Positions 29,537 through 39,220 are shown, numbered from the stretch's first letter. The stretch: 64,000 nucleotides of DNA from Streptomyces sp. ADI95-17 (GCF_003846175.1 NZ_ML123045.1:1144082-1208081), one strand, 5' to 3'. A program made the numbers and translations. Notes: a model not told the origin generated them from the letters alone.

Positions 29537-30424
29537 TCACGCGCCCGGCGGGCCCCCGTTCCGTACCGCCGCGAGGGCGGCCCGGACGCTCGCCTCGATG
29601 TCGGTGATCGGGTACAGCGCCTCGCGGACCGTCCGGTCGCGGTCCACCACCAGCGTCAGCCGCTTCAGCCGGCTGGTGCCGCCCGCGCGGAAGGTGGGCA
29701 GGCGCAGCGCCGCCGTCAGCTCCAGCTCCGCGTCGGACAGCAGCGGGAAGCGCAGCCGCTCCGCGTCCGCGAAGGCCCGCTGCTCGTCCGGGCGCTGGGT
29801 GGAGACCCCGTGCACGGTCGCGCCCGCCGCGGCGAACTCGGCCGACCGGTCCCGGTAGGTGCAGGATTCGAGCGTGCAGCCGCTCGCGCCCGGGATCTCG
29901 GCCCAGCCCGGCGGGTAGGCGTCCCGGCGGGCGTAGGCGCCGGGGAAGAAGTACAGGACGGTGTACGGGGTGCCGGCGACCGGGTCGCGCGGCGCGCCGT
30001 CGTGATCCAGCAGCCGCAGCTCGGGCAGGCGGGTGCCCACCAGCGCGTGCACCCGGGCCGCCTCCTTCGAGGCCTCCGCGGTCGTCGCCATCGTCTCCCC
30101 TTCCCCCAGCACCCAGGTGTCGCCCCAGTCCTGGAGCGCGATCAGCACGGGCAGCAGTGCGCGTCCGCGCGGGGTGAGCCGGTACTCGTACCGGGGCGGC
30201 CGGTCCTGGTAGGGCTCCCGGGAGAGCACCCCCGCGTCGACCAGAAGCCGCAGCCGCTCGGTCAGCACCTTGCGGGACACGCCCAGCTCCTGCTGGAGCG
30301 CGTCGAAGCGGTGCACCCCGCGTGCCGTGTCCCGCACGATCAGCAGGGTCCACCAGTCGCCCACGACATCGAGCGCCTGGGCGATCGCGCAGTCGGCGTC
30401 GGCCAGGCTGGTGCGCTGGGGCAT
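29537..30424 (-). CDS. HxlR-type regulator fused to a PrxQ/BCP-type peroxiredoxin
   Basis: A 295-residue two-domain protein. Residues about 5-105 are a HxlR winged helix: DCAIAQALDVVGDWWTLLIV, RFDALQQELGVSRKVLTERL, and the wing YEYRLTPRGRALLPVL. It has the near-N-terminal Cys12 that senses thiol stress in relatives such as YodB and HypR. Residues about 124-290 are an AhpC/TSA peroxiredoxin with Cys183 and Cys188 in GCTLESCTYRD. That five-residue spacing is the peroxidatic/resolving pair of PrxQ/BCP enzymes. Both domains look intact. It is divergent from an MFS gene with 108 bases between. A peroxide- or electrophile-sensing regulator is inferred. Confidence 0.88.
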   Translation of the reverse strand: MPQRTSLADADCAIAQALDVVGDWWTLLIVRDTARGVHRFDALQQELGVSRKVLTERLRLLVDAGVLSREPYQDRPPRYEYRLTPRGRALLPVLIALQDWGDTWVLGEGETMATTAEASKEAARVHALVGTRLPELRLLDHDGAPRDPVAGTPYTVLYFFPGAYARRDAYPPGWAEIPGASGCTLESCTYRDRSAEFAAAGATVHGVSTQRPDEQRAFADAERLRFPLLSDAELELTAALRLPTFRAGGTSRLKRLTLVVDRDRTVREALYPITDIEASVRAALAAVRNGGPPGA

Positions 30425-30464
30425 GGACTCCTCCGTTCGTCCCGAGTATCCGCCGCTTACCGGA

Positions 30465-30494
30465 TTGACCAGCAGGAAACCACGATGCCATAGT
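30465..30494 (+). promoter_or_regulatory. Candidate promoter of the MFS gene with GGAAAC repeats
   Basis: TTGACC (30465-30470) and CATAGT (30489-30494) are 18 bases apart. GGAAAC occurs at 30475 and again at 30506, and the second copy forms an imperfect inverted repeat with GTTCCC at 30497. These are candidates for the HxlR-type operator in the divergent intergenic region. Confidence 0.4.
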
Positions 30495-30532
30495 CCGTTC
30501 CCAAAGGAAACTCACTGGGGAGGGTGCTGGGG

Positions 30533-31783
30533 ATGAGCTTTTCCGGGTTCGTGCGGGACGTGCCGCGCACGGTGCGGCTGCTGGCCTTCGGCTCGTTTCT
30601 CAACGCGGTCGTCAGCTTCACCTTCATCTACCTCTTCGTCTATCTGACCGGCCCGCGCGGGCTGGGCGTCCCACAGGCCGGAGTCCTCGCGGGCATCGGC
30701 GGCGTCGGCCTGGTCGCGGGGAACTTCACCGGCGGCTGGTTCGGCGACCACTACGGCCACCGCCGGATGCTGCTGACCGGCGCCCTGGTCGGCGGGGCGG
30801 CGCTCGCGGCCCTCCCGGTCCTTCCGGTCGCCGCGATGTACGGGGTGCTGCCGCTCGCGCAGTACGCGGCGGGCGTCGTGCGCGCCGCCAACGCCGCGCT
30901 GGTCGCGGTCTCCGTCCCCGAGGGCGGCCGGCGCCAGAGCTTCGCCCTGGTACGGGCCGCGGGCAACGCCGGGTTCGCCGTGGGCCCGCCGCTCGGCGCG
31001 CTGATCGCCGCGCACTTCTCGTACGACTGGCTGTTCGTCGCCGACGGACTCGGGACCCTGCTCTTCGCCGGGTACGCGGCGGCGGTGCTCCCGGCGCACG
31101 GCACCGCGCACACCCGGTCGGCCCGCCGCGACCCCGGCGCACCCGGCCTCTGGCGGGAGCTGCGGGCCAGGCCCGCCGTGCTGGTCCTGCTCGCCGCGAT
31201 CCTCTGCGTCGACCTCGTCTACCGGCAGCAGTACTCCACCCTGCCCGTCTTCCTCGCCGAGCACGGCCACGGCACCCGGTTCTACGGCTGGCTGCTGGCC
31301 GTCAACGGCGGGCTCATCCTGCTGCTGGAACTCCCCGCCGCACACATACTGCGCCGCCGGGCGCCGCTGAGCATCGTCGGCACCGGACTGCTGCTGGTGG
31401 GGCTGGGGTACGCGGTGCTCATCCCCGGCGCCGGGGCGCTGTTCGCCGTCACGATGATGGCGTCACTGACCGCGGGCGAGATCCTCTACAAGACCACCGC
31501 GACGGCCTATGTCGCCGACCAGGCCCCCGACCGTGCGCAGGGCCGCTTCCAGAGCCTGTACGCGGGCGCCTCCATCAGCGGCCAGGTGCTGGCGCCGCCG
31601 CTCGGCGGTGCGCTCTACGCCCACGCGCCCGGACTGCTCTGGCCCGCCTGTGCGGTGCTGGCCTGCGGCGCGGGAGCGGCGGTGCTCGGGGCGCGGCGGC
31701 TGCGGGGGCCCGGAGCGGTGCCGGGAGCGGTGCGCGAGGAGGCCGCCGTGCCGGTGCCCGGACGGCAGCCACAGACCGGCTGA
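30533..31783 (+). CDS. Major facilitator superfamily transporter
   Basis: A 416-residue membrane protein with 12 predicted helices. The MFS loop motif [19 protein letters not shown] lies between helices 2 and 3 and the repeat in the second half is weaker. ATG 30533 has a strong GGGGAGGG site about 9 bases upstream, and a GTG at 30524 abuts that site. Divergence from the HxlR-peroxiredoxin gene suggests export of a toxic or oxidising compound; the substrate is unknown. Confidence 0.9.
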   Translation: MSFSGFVRDVPRTVRLLAFGSFLNAVVSFTFIYLFVYLTGPRGLGVPQAGVLAGIGGVGLVAGNFTGGWFGDHYGHRRMLLTGALVGGAALAALPVLPVAAMYGVLPLAQYAAGVVRAANAALVAVSVPEGGRRQSFALVRAAGNAGFAVGPPLGALIAAHFSYDWLFVADGLGTLLFAGYAAAVLPAHGTAHTRSARRDPGAPGLWRELRARPAVLVLLAAILCVDLVYRQQYSTLPVFLAEHGHGTRFYGWLLAVNGGLILLLELPAAHILRRRAPLSIVGTGLLLVGLGYAVLIPGAGALFAVTMMASLTAGEILYKTTATAYVADQAPDRAQGRFQSLYAGASISGQVLAPPLGGALYAHAPGLLWPACAVLACGAGAAVLGARRLRGPGAVPGAVREEAAVPVPGRQPQTG

Positions 31784-31833
31784 CCTGGAGGGTCCGGGTC
31801 CCGGGCCCGGCCGCGACCATCCGGCGAGACCGG

Positions 31834-31864
31834 TTGGCCCCGGTGGTGCCTCGCCGGTTAGGTT
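31834..31864 (+). promoter_or_regulatory. Candidate dapD promoter (leaderless message)
   Basis: TTGGCC (31834-31839) and TAGGTT (31859-31864) are 19 bases apart. The expected start of transcription falls at about 31871, next to the ATG at 31872, and no ribosome site is visible. Confidence 0.45.
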
Positions 31865-31871
31865 TCGTGTC

Positions 31872-32861
31872 ATGACCGACACGACTCCTGCTCGCACCAC
31901 CGGCGCCGTCGCCGCCGGCCTCGCCACCATCGCCGGCGACGGTTCCGTTCTCGACACCTGGTTCCCCGCCCCCGAGCTCACCGCCGAGCCGGGCCCGGCC
32001 GGAACCGAACGGCTCACCCCCGACCAGGCCGTCAACCTCCTCGGTGAGGGCGCCGCCAAGGCCATCGGCGTGGACGCCCGCCGCGGTGTCGAGACCGTCG
32101 CCGTACGTACGGTCATCGCCTCGCTCGACGACAAGCCGCTGGACGCGCACGACGCGTACCTGCGCCTGCACCTCCTCTCGCACCGCCTCGTCCGGCCGCA
32201 CGGCCAGAACCTGGACGGGCTCTTCGGCCTCCTCGCCAACGTCGCCTGGACCTCGCTCGGCCCGGTCGCCGTCGACGACGTGGAGAAGGTGCGGCTGAAC
32301 GCCCGCGCCGAGGGCCTGCACCTCCAGGTCACCTCGGTCGACAAGTTCCCCCGGATGACGGACTACGTCGCGCCGAAGGGCGTCCGGATCGCCGACGCCG
32401 ACCGGGTCAGGCTCGGTGCGCACCTCGCCGCCGGCACGACCGTCATGCACGAGGGCTTCGTCAACTTCAACGCGGGCACCCTCGGCACCTCGATGGTCGA
32501 GGGCCGCATCTCGGCGGGCGTCGTCGTCGGCGACGGCTCCGACATCGGTGGCGGCGCCTCCACCATGGGCACCCTCTCCGGCGGCGGCAAGGAGCGCATC
32601 GTGATCGGCGAGCGCTGCCTCATCGGCGCCGAGGCCGGCGTCGGGATCGCGCTCGGCGACGAGTGCGTCGTCGAGGCCGGGCTCTACGTCACGGCCGGCA
32701 CCCGGATCACGCTGCCCGACGGCCAGATCGTCAAGGCCCGCGAGCTCTCCGGCGCCTCGAACATCCTCTTCCGCCGCAACTCGGTCTCCGGCGCCGTCGA
32801 GGCCCGCCCGAACAACGCGGTCTGGGGCGGCCTCAACGACGTCCTGCACAGCCACAACTAG
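31872..32861 (+). CDS. dapD: 2,3,4,5-tetrahydropyridine-2,6-dicarboxylate N-succinyltransferase
   Basis: Succinylates tetrahydrodipicolinate in the diaminopimelate/lysine pathway. The 329-residue protein is of the actinobacterial type. It has an N-terminal helical domain and then a left-handed beta-helix of hexapeptide repeats: [55 protein letters not shown]. The C-terminal [17 protein letters not shown] binds CoA. It ends on a CTAG shared with the convergent dapA-like gene. Confidence 0.95.
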   Translation: MTDTTPARTTGAVAAGLATIAGDGSVLDTWFPAPELTAEPGPAGTERLTPDQAVNLLGEGAAKAIGVDARRGVETVAVRTVIASLDDKPLDAHDAYLRLHLLSHRLVRPHGQNLDGLFGLLANVAWTSLGPVAVDDVEKVRLNARAEGLHLQVTSVDKFPRMTDYVAPKGVRIADADRVRLGAHLAAGTTVMHEGFVNFNAGTLGTSMVEGRISAGVVVGDGSDIGGGASTMGTLSGGGKERIVIGERCLIGAEAGVGIALGDECVVEAGLYVTAGTRITLPDGQIVKARELSGASNILFRRNSVSGAVEARPNNAVWGGLNDVLHSHN

Positions 32862-33742
32862 TCCGTGGCGGCGAGGAGTTCCTCGTACGCCCGCCGCAGC
32901 CCGTCGGTCGCCTCGCGCCCGGCGGGCTGCAGCGGTTCGCGGACCGGGCCGGCGTCGAGCAGCGCCTTCGCCGTGACGGTGCCGGGCAGCCCGTTCGCCA
33001 TCATCAGCCGGGTGAGCGGGACGAGCAGCCGGTTGAGCCGGGCGGCCTCCGCGGTGTCCCCGGCGTCGAACGCGTCCAGGACCGCCCGCAGCGCACGGGG
33101 TGCCACATTGGCGACCGTGCTGACACAGCCCGCCGCGCCCACCGCGTACAACGGCAGATTCAGCTCCTCGCAGCCCGAGTAGTACGCCAGCGAGGTCGCG
33201 CCGATCACCTCCGTGGAGCCCAGCAGGTCGTACGCGCAGTCCTTCACGGCCACGATGCGCGGGTGTTCCGCGAGCCGCAGCAGGGTCTCCGGCTCGATGC
33301 GGGTGCCGGTGCGGCCGGGGATGTCGTACAGCATCACCGGGAGGCCGGTCGCGTCGGCCACGCGCGCGAAGTGCGCCTCGACGGCGGCCTGCGGCGGCCG
33401 GCTGTAGTACGGCGTCACCACCAACAGGCCGTCCGCGCCCGCCTGTTCGGCCTGCCGGGCGAGGTCTGCCGTGTGCCGGGTGTCCGCGCTGCCGACCCCG
33501 GCGACGATCGGCACGCCGTCGCCGACCGCCGCCCGGACCGCCCGCAGCAGCGCGGTCTTCTCGGCGTCGGTGGTGGTCGGGGACTCTCCGGTGGTGCCGC
33601 TGAGCACCAGGCCGTCGCAGCCGTCGGCGACCAGGGCGGCGGCATGCTTCCCGGCGGCGTCCGGGTCCAGCTCCCCGGATTCGGTGAACGGCGTGATCAT
33701 GGCGCAGAGCGTGCGGCCGAAGGGTGTCACCGGTGAGGTCAT
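32858..33742 (-). CDS. dapA: 4-hydroxy-tetrahydrodipicolinate synthase family protein
   Basis: Condenses pyruvate with aspartate semialdehyde at the head of the lysine/DAP branch if it is a true DapA. The 294-residue TIM barrel has [14 protein letters not shown] near residue 43, the active-site Tyr in YDIPGRTG near residue 133 and the Schiff-base Lys in [10 protein letters not shown] near residue 161. Its context facing dapD supports the function, but Streptomyces have several paralogues. ATG 33742 has GAGG directly adjacent, so the start is not certain. It shares four bases with the dapD stop. Confidence 0.85.
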   Translation of the reverse strand: MTSPVTPFGRTLCAMITPFTESGELDPDAAGKHAAALVADGCDGLVLSGTTGESPTTTDAEKTALLRAVRAAVGDGVPIVAGVGSADTRHTADLARQAEQAGADGLLVVTPYYSRPPQAAVEAHFARVADATGLPVMLYDIPGRTGTRIEPETLLRLAEHPRIVAVKDCAYDLLGSTEVIGATSLAYYSGCEELNLPLYAVGAAGCVSTVANVAPRALRAVLDAFDAGDTAEAARLNRLLVPLTRLMMANGLPGTVTAKALLDAGPVREPLQPAGREATDGLRRAYEELLAATD

Positions 33743-33890
33743 CCTCGAAGTGTCGGCCGACCGGACCGTGAAGGTCCACTTAGATCTGCTTCGGAGGAAC
33801 GGCAAGGAGTGCTGAACAGTCGCGGGGCCGGGCCCACGGGGTCTGGCATGATCGAACACCTATGCGGCAGGCCGAGATCGGGGTGGGTGC

Positions 33891-34571
33891 GTGAGCATGC
33901 GAGGGCTGGCGGGGGCGGGGACCGGGAGACGGAGGCCACTGGCGGCCGGGGTGCTGGCAGGGGTGCTGGGCCTGTCTCTCTCCGGATGCGCCGGGTTCCT
34001 CGTGCCGGCGGGCGAGGGCGAGCCGGAGCCGACGCCCGGCGATCCCTACCGGGTGCACGCCGACAAGCTGCCGACGCCGTTCCCCAGCGCCTCCGCCGGG
34101 GTCGCCGACCGGCCGGGCGCGCAGGGGCCCGCCCCCACACCCACCGTCCCGGCCGGCTGCCCGTCCTCCGGCGTCGTCGTCGACATGGGCGAGGTGGAGG
34201 CGGCGCTCGGCCACCGGGCCGTCGGGCTCAGCCTCACCAACTGCGGCAGCAAGCCCTACCGGGTCACCGGCTACCCGTCCGTCCGGGCCCTGGACGAGGC
34301 CGGTGACCCGCTGCCCGTCCCGGTGAACCCGGGCTCCTCCTACATGGGCACCGACCGCGGGCCGAAGGAGGTCATGCTGAAGCCGGGGCAGACCGTGCGC
34401 TCGCTCCTGGCCTGGGTCTCCACCCCCACCGGCGGTGACCTCATCGAGGGCGACGCCCTGGAGATCGCGGCCGCGCCCGGCCTGGAGGGGCGCACCTTCC
34501 CGCTCAAGGGCAGCGACGTGCGGCTGTTCGACGAGCTCAACATGACCGCGTGGCGGACCGACCCCGCGTAG
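33891..34571 (+). CDS. DUF4232-type lipoprotein
   Basis: A 226-residue exported lipoprotein. The signal peptide has arginines at residues 13-15, a hydrophobic AAGVLAGVLGLSL core and a lipobox LSGC with the lipidated Cys near residue 33. A Pro-rich spacer leads to a domain starting CPSSGVVVDMG and containing VGLSLTNCGSKPYRVTGYPSVRAL, the pattern of DUF4232. Typical members are actinobacterial surface proteins of unknown role. The GTG start has GGGTG nearby; alternative ATG 33897 lies two codons in. Confidence 0.85.
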   Translation: MSMRGLAGAGTGRRRPLAAGVLAGVLGLSLSGCAGFLVPAGEGEPEPTPGDPYRVHADKLPTPFPSASAGVADRPGAQGPAPTPTVPAGCPSSGVVVDMGEVEAALGHRAVGLSLTNCGSKPYRVTGYPSVRALDEAGDPLPVPVNPGSSYMGTDRGPKEVMLKPGQTVRSLLAWVSTPTGGDLIEGDALEIAAAPGLEGRTFPLKGSDVRLFDELNMTAWRTDPA

Positions 34572-34587
34572 CGGCGCCGGGGCGGGG

Positions 34588-35031
34588 TCAGAGGGCGAGC
34601 TTGAAGCCCTCGTGGCTGCGGGCGAAGCCCAGCGACTCGTAGAACCGGTGCGCGTCGGTACGACGCTTGCCGCTGGTCAGCTGCACCAGCCCGCACCCCC
34701 GCTGCCGGGCCCGGTCCACCACCTGCCTCATCAGCTCCCGCCCCAGCCCGCCGCCCCGCCGGTCGGCCCTGATCCGTACCGCCTCGATCAGTGCCCGCTC
34801 CTCGCCGTTCCTGCCGAGCCCCGGTATGTACGTGGCCTGCGCACAGCCCAGCACGGTGTCACCGTCCACCAGCACCAGCATCTCGTTGCGCGGGTCGCTC
34901 CCGATGGCCGCGAAGGCCCTCTCGTACGCCTCGTCGACCGCGACCGAGGCCGGGTCGACGACCCGCTCCTCGTCGGCGAGGAGGGCGAGCACGGCGGGCA
35001 GATCGGTGCGGGTGGCGGTGCGGAGGTTCAT
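34588..35031 (-). CDS. GNAT-family N-acetyltransferase
   Basis: A 147-residue single GNAT domain protein. It begins MNLRTATRTDLPAVLALL. The acetyl-CoA pyrophosphate loop is in RADRRGGGLGRELMRQVVDRA near residue 90, and the C-terminal HRFYESLGFARSHEGFKL follows the usual motif B. The acceptor cannot be predicted. It converges on the lipoprotein gene with 16 bases between. Confidence 0.92.
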   Translation of the reverse strand: MNLRTATRTDLPAVLALLADEERVVDPASVAVDEAYERAFAAIGSDPRNEMLVLVDGDTVLGCAQATYIPGLGRNGEERALIEAVRIRADRRGGGLGRELMRQVVDRARQRGCGLVQLTSGKRRTDAHRFYESLGFARSHEGFKLAL

Positions 35032-35098
35032 GCTCCGGAGTCTGGCACGGGCGCCGGAGCGCCCGGTGTCCGGCCCGCGGCCCGCCCGCGCGACACGG

Positions 35099-36232
35099 TC
35101 AGCGGCGCGCCATGTAGAGGCCGAAGGCCTTGTGGAGCACCTTGTTGATCGGGTAGTCCCACTCGCCGATGTACTCGGCGGCCCGGCCGCCGGTGCCGAC
35201 CTTGAAGCGCAGCAGGCCCACCAGATGGTTGCCCTCGTCCAGGGTGTCGGTGATGCCGCGCAGGTCGTAGACGGCGGCGCCCCGTTCGTGCGCGTCGCTC
35301 ATCATCCGCCACTGGACGGCGTTGCTGGGCTGGACCTCGCGCCTGCGGCCGGTCGAGGCGCCGTAGGAGTACCAGACGTGGTTCCCGACGGTCAGCATCG
35401 TCGCGGCGGAGAGCGTCTCGCCCTCGTGCTGGGCGAGGTACAGCCGCATCCGGCCGGGGTCCTCGGCCCGCAGCGCCGTCCACATCCGCTGGAAGTAGCC
35501 GAGCGGGCGGGGGATGAACCGGTCGCGCTCGGCCGTCTCGCGGTACAGCTCGTAGAAGGCCGGGAGGTCCTCGTAGCCGCCCTCGACGACCTTGACGCCG
35601 GCCTTCTCCGCCTTCTTGATGTTGCGCCGCCACTGCTGGTTCAGATTGCCCCGGACCTCCTCCAGCGACAGCCCGGCGAACGGCACCTGGAAGACGTACC
35701 GGGGCTGCCCCGCGCTGAAACCGTCCTCGCTCTCCGCCTCGCCGCGCCGCCAGCCCAGCCCGCGCAGCAGCTCCACGACCTCGTCGGCCCCCGGCTCCCG
35801 CGAGTCCGGCTCCACGTCGCGCAGCCGTCCGGCGGCCGGGTCGGCGATGGCGTCCTTCACCGTCCCGGCGTTCCAGCGCCGGGCGACCACCGGCGGACCC
35901 ATCCGCACCGAGAACGCGCCCTGAGCCTTCAGATGCGCCAGCATCGGATCCAGCCACTCACGCAGACCGCCGTCGTGCCAGTCGATGACCGGCCCCTCCG
36001 GCAGATAGGCCAGAGAGCGTTTCACCCGGGGGATCGGCCGGTACAGCACCAGCCCGGCCCCGACGATCCGCTCCCGGCCGGCGCCGTCCCGGTCGAACCA
36101 GCCGATGCTCTCCGCACGCCAGTCGGGCTTCACGTCGCCCCACGACGGAACCTGCAGATGGCTCACGGCCGGACGGCTCGCGACGAACGCCAGATGCTCC
36201 TCGCGGCTGATCGTCCTGAGGTGCGGTGCCAT
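35099..36232 (-). CDS. femX: FemX/FemAB-type peptidoglycan bridge-forming aminoacyltransferase
   Basis: Adds an amino acid, glycine in Streptomyces, to the Lys/DAP side chain of lipid-linked peptidoglycan precursor using aminoacyl-tRNA. The 377-residue protein has two GNAT-like halves. The first begins FVASRPAVSHLQVPSWGDVK. The second has NLNQQWRRNIKKAEKAGVKV, near residue 193, and HVWYSYGASTGRRREVQPSNAVQW. It ends FKVGTGGRAAEYIGEWDYP. Length and motifs match Streptomyces FemX-like enzymes; several paralogues exist per genome. ATG 36232 is the natural start. Confidence 0.88.
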   Translation of the reverse strand: MAPHLRTISREEHLAFVASRPAVSHLQVPSWGDVKPDWRAESIGWFDRDGAGRERIVGAGLVLYRPIPRVKRSLAYLPEGPVIDWHDGGLREWLDPMLAHLKAQGAFSVRMGPPVVARRWNAGTVKDAIADPAAGRLRDVEPDSREPGADEVVELLRGLGWRRGEAESEDGFSAGQPRYVFQVPFAGLSLEEVRGNLNQQWRRNIKKAEKAGVKVVEGGYEDLPAFYELYRETAERDRFIPRPLGYFQRMWTALRAEDPGRMRLYLAQHEGETLSAATMLTVGNHVWYSYGASTGRRREVQPSNAVQWRMMSDAHERGAAVYDLRGITDTLDEGNHLVGLLRFKVGTGGRAAEYIGEWDYPINKVLHKAFGLYMARR

Positions 36233-36364
36233 GCGGTACTCCGTTCGTTGTGCTGCCGGTGGGTCCGGCGTGCCGACGGGGCGTGCTGTTGACCTCAAGC
36301 GGACTTGACGTATCAGGGTGGTCGGCAACGGCGCGCCGCCCCGGTGCGCCAGGGAGGACCCGTC

Positions 36365-37087
36365 ATGAGCGTGCAATTCGAATCCCGTCCCGATCTTGCC
36401 CGTAACGACGTCGGACTCGTCAAGGCGAGCACCTGGGACGTCTCCACCCCGGAGCGCATGCGGCGGACGGTCGAGGCCGTCCGAGAAGCGTGGGACGGCC
36501 GGGACTGGCCGCATCCGGGACTTCTTTCGTACACCGTCCATGCCGGTGAGGACGGGAAGACCCTGTTCCACTACAGCCAGTGGAGTGGTGAGCAGGCGTA
36601 CCAGGACTTCTTCCGCAACGGCAGGGACGAGCGCAACGCGGACATCGACGCCGCCGTGCCGGGCATCCGGCGGCTCGGGCTGCACACCCTGGAGCTCTAC
36701 CGTTCCGCGTTCCGGCCGGAGGGCGACGGAGGGGAGCCCGGCTGCGTCGTGATCGTCGACGTCGAGTTCGACGGTGCGGACAAGGCGCGGCAACGGGACT
36801 GGGTGGACACCGTGTTCGAGGCGCTGGGCACCGACCCGGCGCTTCCGCCCGGCGGAGTCTCCGCGCACTTCCACGTGAGCACCGACGGGACGCGCGTGCT
36901 GAACTACGCCGAATGGGAGAGCGCCGGGGCCCATGTCGCCGCACTGGCCGCGCCCGGTGCCGGGATCGGGTCGGCCACACCGCAGTGGGAACGGGTGCAG
37001 ACCTACCCGGGGGTGACCGGCGGCGGAGTGCACCGGTACACGCCCGCGCTCAGCATCCGGCCGAGCGCGGGCGCGCAGCACCGCTGA
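36365..37087 (+). CDS. Antibiotic biosynthesis monooxygenase (ABM) domain protein
   Basis: A 240-residue protein made of two ferredoxin-like dimeric alpha/beta-barrel (ABM) repeats. The first has PHPGLLSYTVHAGEDGKTLFHYSQW and the second GGVSAHFHVSTDGTRVLNYAEW. Both end in the Trp that is typical of this fold. ABM proteins act as cofactor-free oxygenases, heme-degrading enzymes or stress proteins. The ATG has GGGAGG 8 bases upstream. It is divergent from femX; no further context. Confidence 0.88.
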   Translation: MSVQFESRPDLARNDVGLVKASTWDVSTPERMRRTVEAVREAWDGRDWPHPGLLSYTVHAGEDGKTLFHYSQWSGEQAYQDFFRNGRDERNADIDAAVPGIRRLGLHTLELYRSAFRPEGDGGEPGCVVIVDVEFDGADKARQRDWVDTVFEALGTDPALPPGGVSAHFHVSTDGTRVLNYAEWESAGAHVAALAAPGAGIGSATPQWERVQTYPGVTGGGVHRYTPALSIRPSAGAQHR

Positions 37088-37102
37088 GGGTGCGGGGCAC
37101 CG

Positions 37103-38959
37103 CTACGGGCGGAAGCGGAGCACCTGCGGGTCGTGGTCGCTGTTCTGATCGGCGAACTCGGCGTTGATGTGCACGCTGTCGTAGTGGAAGTCGTCGATCG
37201 ACGGGCTGGTCAGGATCTGGTCGAGAACCTGGCTGTTGCCCTGGTAGACGTAGCTGTAACGCTCCGAGCGCGGCAGTGACTTGATCGCCGGGTACAGCAC
37301 CCGCCCGGCGGTCAGGGCCTCGGCCGTGCCGGAGAACTCGAAGTCGTTGATGTCACCGACGACCAGCACGTCGGCGTTCTTCTGGACGCTCAGCAGCTTC
37401 TTGACGAAGGTGTTGACCGCCTGGCCCTGCGCGTGCCGCTGGACCTCGGAGGAACGCGACGGCGGCTGGTGCTCCGAGAAGATGGACTCGTCGCCGCCCT
37501 TGGACGCGAAGTGGTTGGCGACGACGAAGACCGTACGGCCGCGGAAGCTGAACTCCCCGGCGAGCGGCTTGCGGCTGTTCTCCCACGCCGGGTTCGTCGG
37601 GTCGATCCGGCCGGGCGAGAGGGTGAGGGCGGCGCGGCCCCGCTCCCGGGCGACATCGGTCGCCGTCGTCGCGTCGCCGCCGGCCCGGTCGGTGAACGAG
37701 ACCCGCTCCGGGTTGAAGAGGAAGACCTGACGGATGTTGCCGCCGGGCTCGCCGCCGTCCTTCTTGTCCTCCGGGTCGATGGAGCGCCAGTCGTACGCCG
37801 GGCCGCCCGCCGCCACGATCGCGTCGGTGAACTTCTTCACCGTCACATCGGCGGCGACCGTGCCGTCGCTCTTCGCGCCGTTGTTGTCCTGGATCTCCTC
37901 CAGCGCCACGATGTCGGGCGAGGCGAGGTTGTCGACGACCGCCGCGGCGAGCGCGTCGAACTTCTCCTGCGGGTCGCTCGGGTCGAGGTTCTCGACGTTG
38001 TACGTCGCCACGGCCAGCTCGCCGCCGCGCTGCTTGCGGGTGGTCTCCCGCCGCAGGCCCTTGTCGGTGACCGTGCCCATGGTGCGGGCGGTCAGCGTGT
38101 AGCCGCCGTACTGGTTGAAGTCGAGCGGGCCCTCGGTCGTACCGGAGAGCACATCGCCCACGTCCGCCTTCGGGAACGGCTGCTGGGCGAGCGGCACCAG
38201 GGACTGGATCTGGAGCCGTCCGGTGTTCTGCGAGCGGTACGAACCGTAGACGGTGCCGCCGCGGCGGGCGTCGTTCTCGTGCGGCTTCACCGTCACCCAC
38301 AGCTCGGCGTGCGCGTCGGTGGCGCCGACCACCCGCGAGGTGCCGACGCTGATGTTCATCCCTTCGATCGACTCGTAGTAGTCGAGGGCGTAGCGGGACG
38401 GCGCGAGGGGCAGCGCGTTGATGGAGCCGCCCGCGGCGGGGTCACCCTCGGGGGTGTACCTGGAGGGCACCGAGCGCTGCGAGACCCGCACCGGCGCGGG
38501 CAGGGCGTTGCCGGAGGAGACCACGGCGACGGTGGGCTTGCTGATCTGGGTCAGCGACTGGTTGCCGGAGTCGAGGCCGCCCGGGACGTACTCGGTGACC
38601 GTGCCGGAGACGGTGACCGCGTCACCGACCGCGACGGTGGGCGCGGAGCCGGTGTAGACGAAGATGCCCTCGCTGGTGGCGGGGTCGGCGTCGGGGTTCG
38701 GGTCCTGGAACCAGAAGCCCTTCGAGCCGTACGTCCGCACACCCGTGACGATGCCCGCCACGTCGCCGACCTGCTTGCCGACGAGCGGGGATATCCGGGT
38801 GGAGCCCTGGATGTCGTGGATCCGGACCTGGCCGTCCACGGGCAGGGCGGTGGTGGAGGCGGAGGCGGAGGTGGTCGCGGCGCCGGTGAGCAGACCGGCG
38901 GCGAGGGCGGCGGTGACTACGGCGGAGACGGCGGTGGTTCTGGACGATGCGGCAGGCAT
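37103..38959 (-). CDS. Secreted endonuclease/exonuclease/phosphatase-family nuclease (ExeM/NucH-like)
   Basis: A 618-residue exported protein. The signal peptide (about residues 1-33) ends TSASAS. An OB-fold-like region follows: VRIHDIQGST, SPLVGKQVGDVAGIVTG, and SEGIFVYTGSAPTVAVGD. The catalytic EEP domain runs from about residue 310 to the end. It has ATYNVENLDPSDPQEKFDAL, the metal-binding Glu in IVALEEIQDNNG, NHFASKGGDES, VVGDINDFE and the catalytic DHDP near the C-terminus. It likely degrades extracellular DNA. The ATG has GGAG 6 bases upstream. Confidence 0.9.
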   Translation of the reverse strand: MPAASSRTTAVSAVVTAALAAGLLTGAATTSASASTTALPVDGQVRIHDIQGSTRISPLVGKQVGDVAGIVTGVRTYGSKGFWFQDPNPDADPATSEGIFVYTGSAPTVAVGDAVTVSGTVTEYVPGGLDSGNQSLTQISKPTVAVVSSGNALPAPVRVSQRSVPSRYTPEGDPAAGGSINALPLAPSRYALDYYESIEGMNISVGTSRVVGATDAHAELWVTVKPHENDARRGGTVYGSYRSQNTGRLQIQSLVPLAQQPFPKADVGDVLSGTTEGPLDFNQYGGYTLTARTMGTVTDKGLRRETTRKQRGGELAVATYNVENLDPSDPQEKFDALAAAVVDNLASPDIVALEEIQDNNGAKSDGTVAADVTVKKFTDAIVAAGGPAYDWRSIDPEDKKDGGEPGGNIRQVFLFNPERVSFTDRAGGDATTATDVARERGRAALTLSPGRIDPTNPAWENSRKPLAGEFSFRGRTVFVVANHFASKGGDESIFSEHQPPSRSSEVQRHAQGQAVNTFVKKLLSVQKNADVLVVGDINDFEFSGTAEALTAGRVLYPAIKSLPRSERYSYVYQGNSQVLDQILTSPSIDDFHYDSVHINAEFADQNSDHDPQVLRFRP

Positions 38960-39118
38960 CACGGGCTCCGGGGGTATCGAGGGTCGGAACGGAGATCTAC
39001 GCGCGTCAATCTCTTGTGTGCGCAAGGGGGTTGTCAAGGTCTGCCGGGTGGACTGCCGCTGTCCGTTCCATGAACCGGGCGGCATGGGGCGAAATGCGTC
39101 TACGCTTGGGCCGCCCGA

Positions 39119-39203
39119 ACCGTACGCCCAGCATGCCCGGCCCGTACGTCCGGTACACCCGGCACGCACGTCCGGTACGTCCGATCCGTACGCCCGGTAC
39201 GTC
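39119..39203. repeat. Degenerate GTACGYCCGGTAC repeats upstream of a divergent gene pair
   Basis: About four imperfect copies of a block resembling CCGTACGTCCGGTAC fill 85 bases between the divergent nuclease gene and the 487-residue protein gene. Each copy contains the self-complementary GTAC, so many alternative hairpins are possible. The rest of this 261-base gap shows only a possible TACGCT at 39101. Confidence 0.6.
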
Positions 39204-39220
39204 CCGAGGAGAACCGCCTG

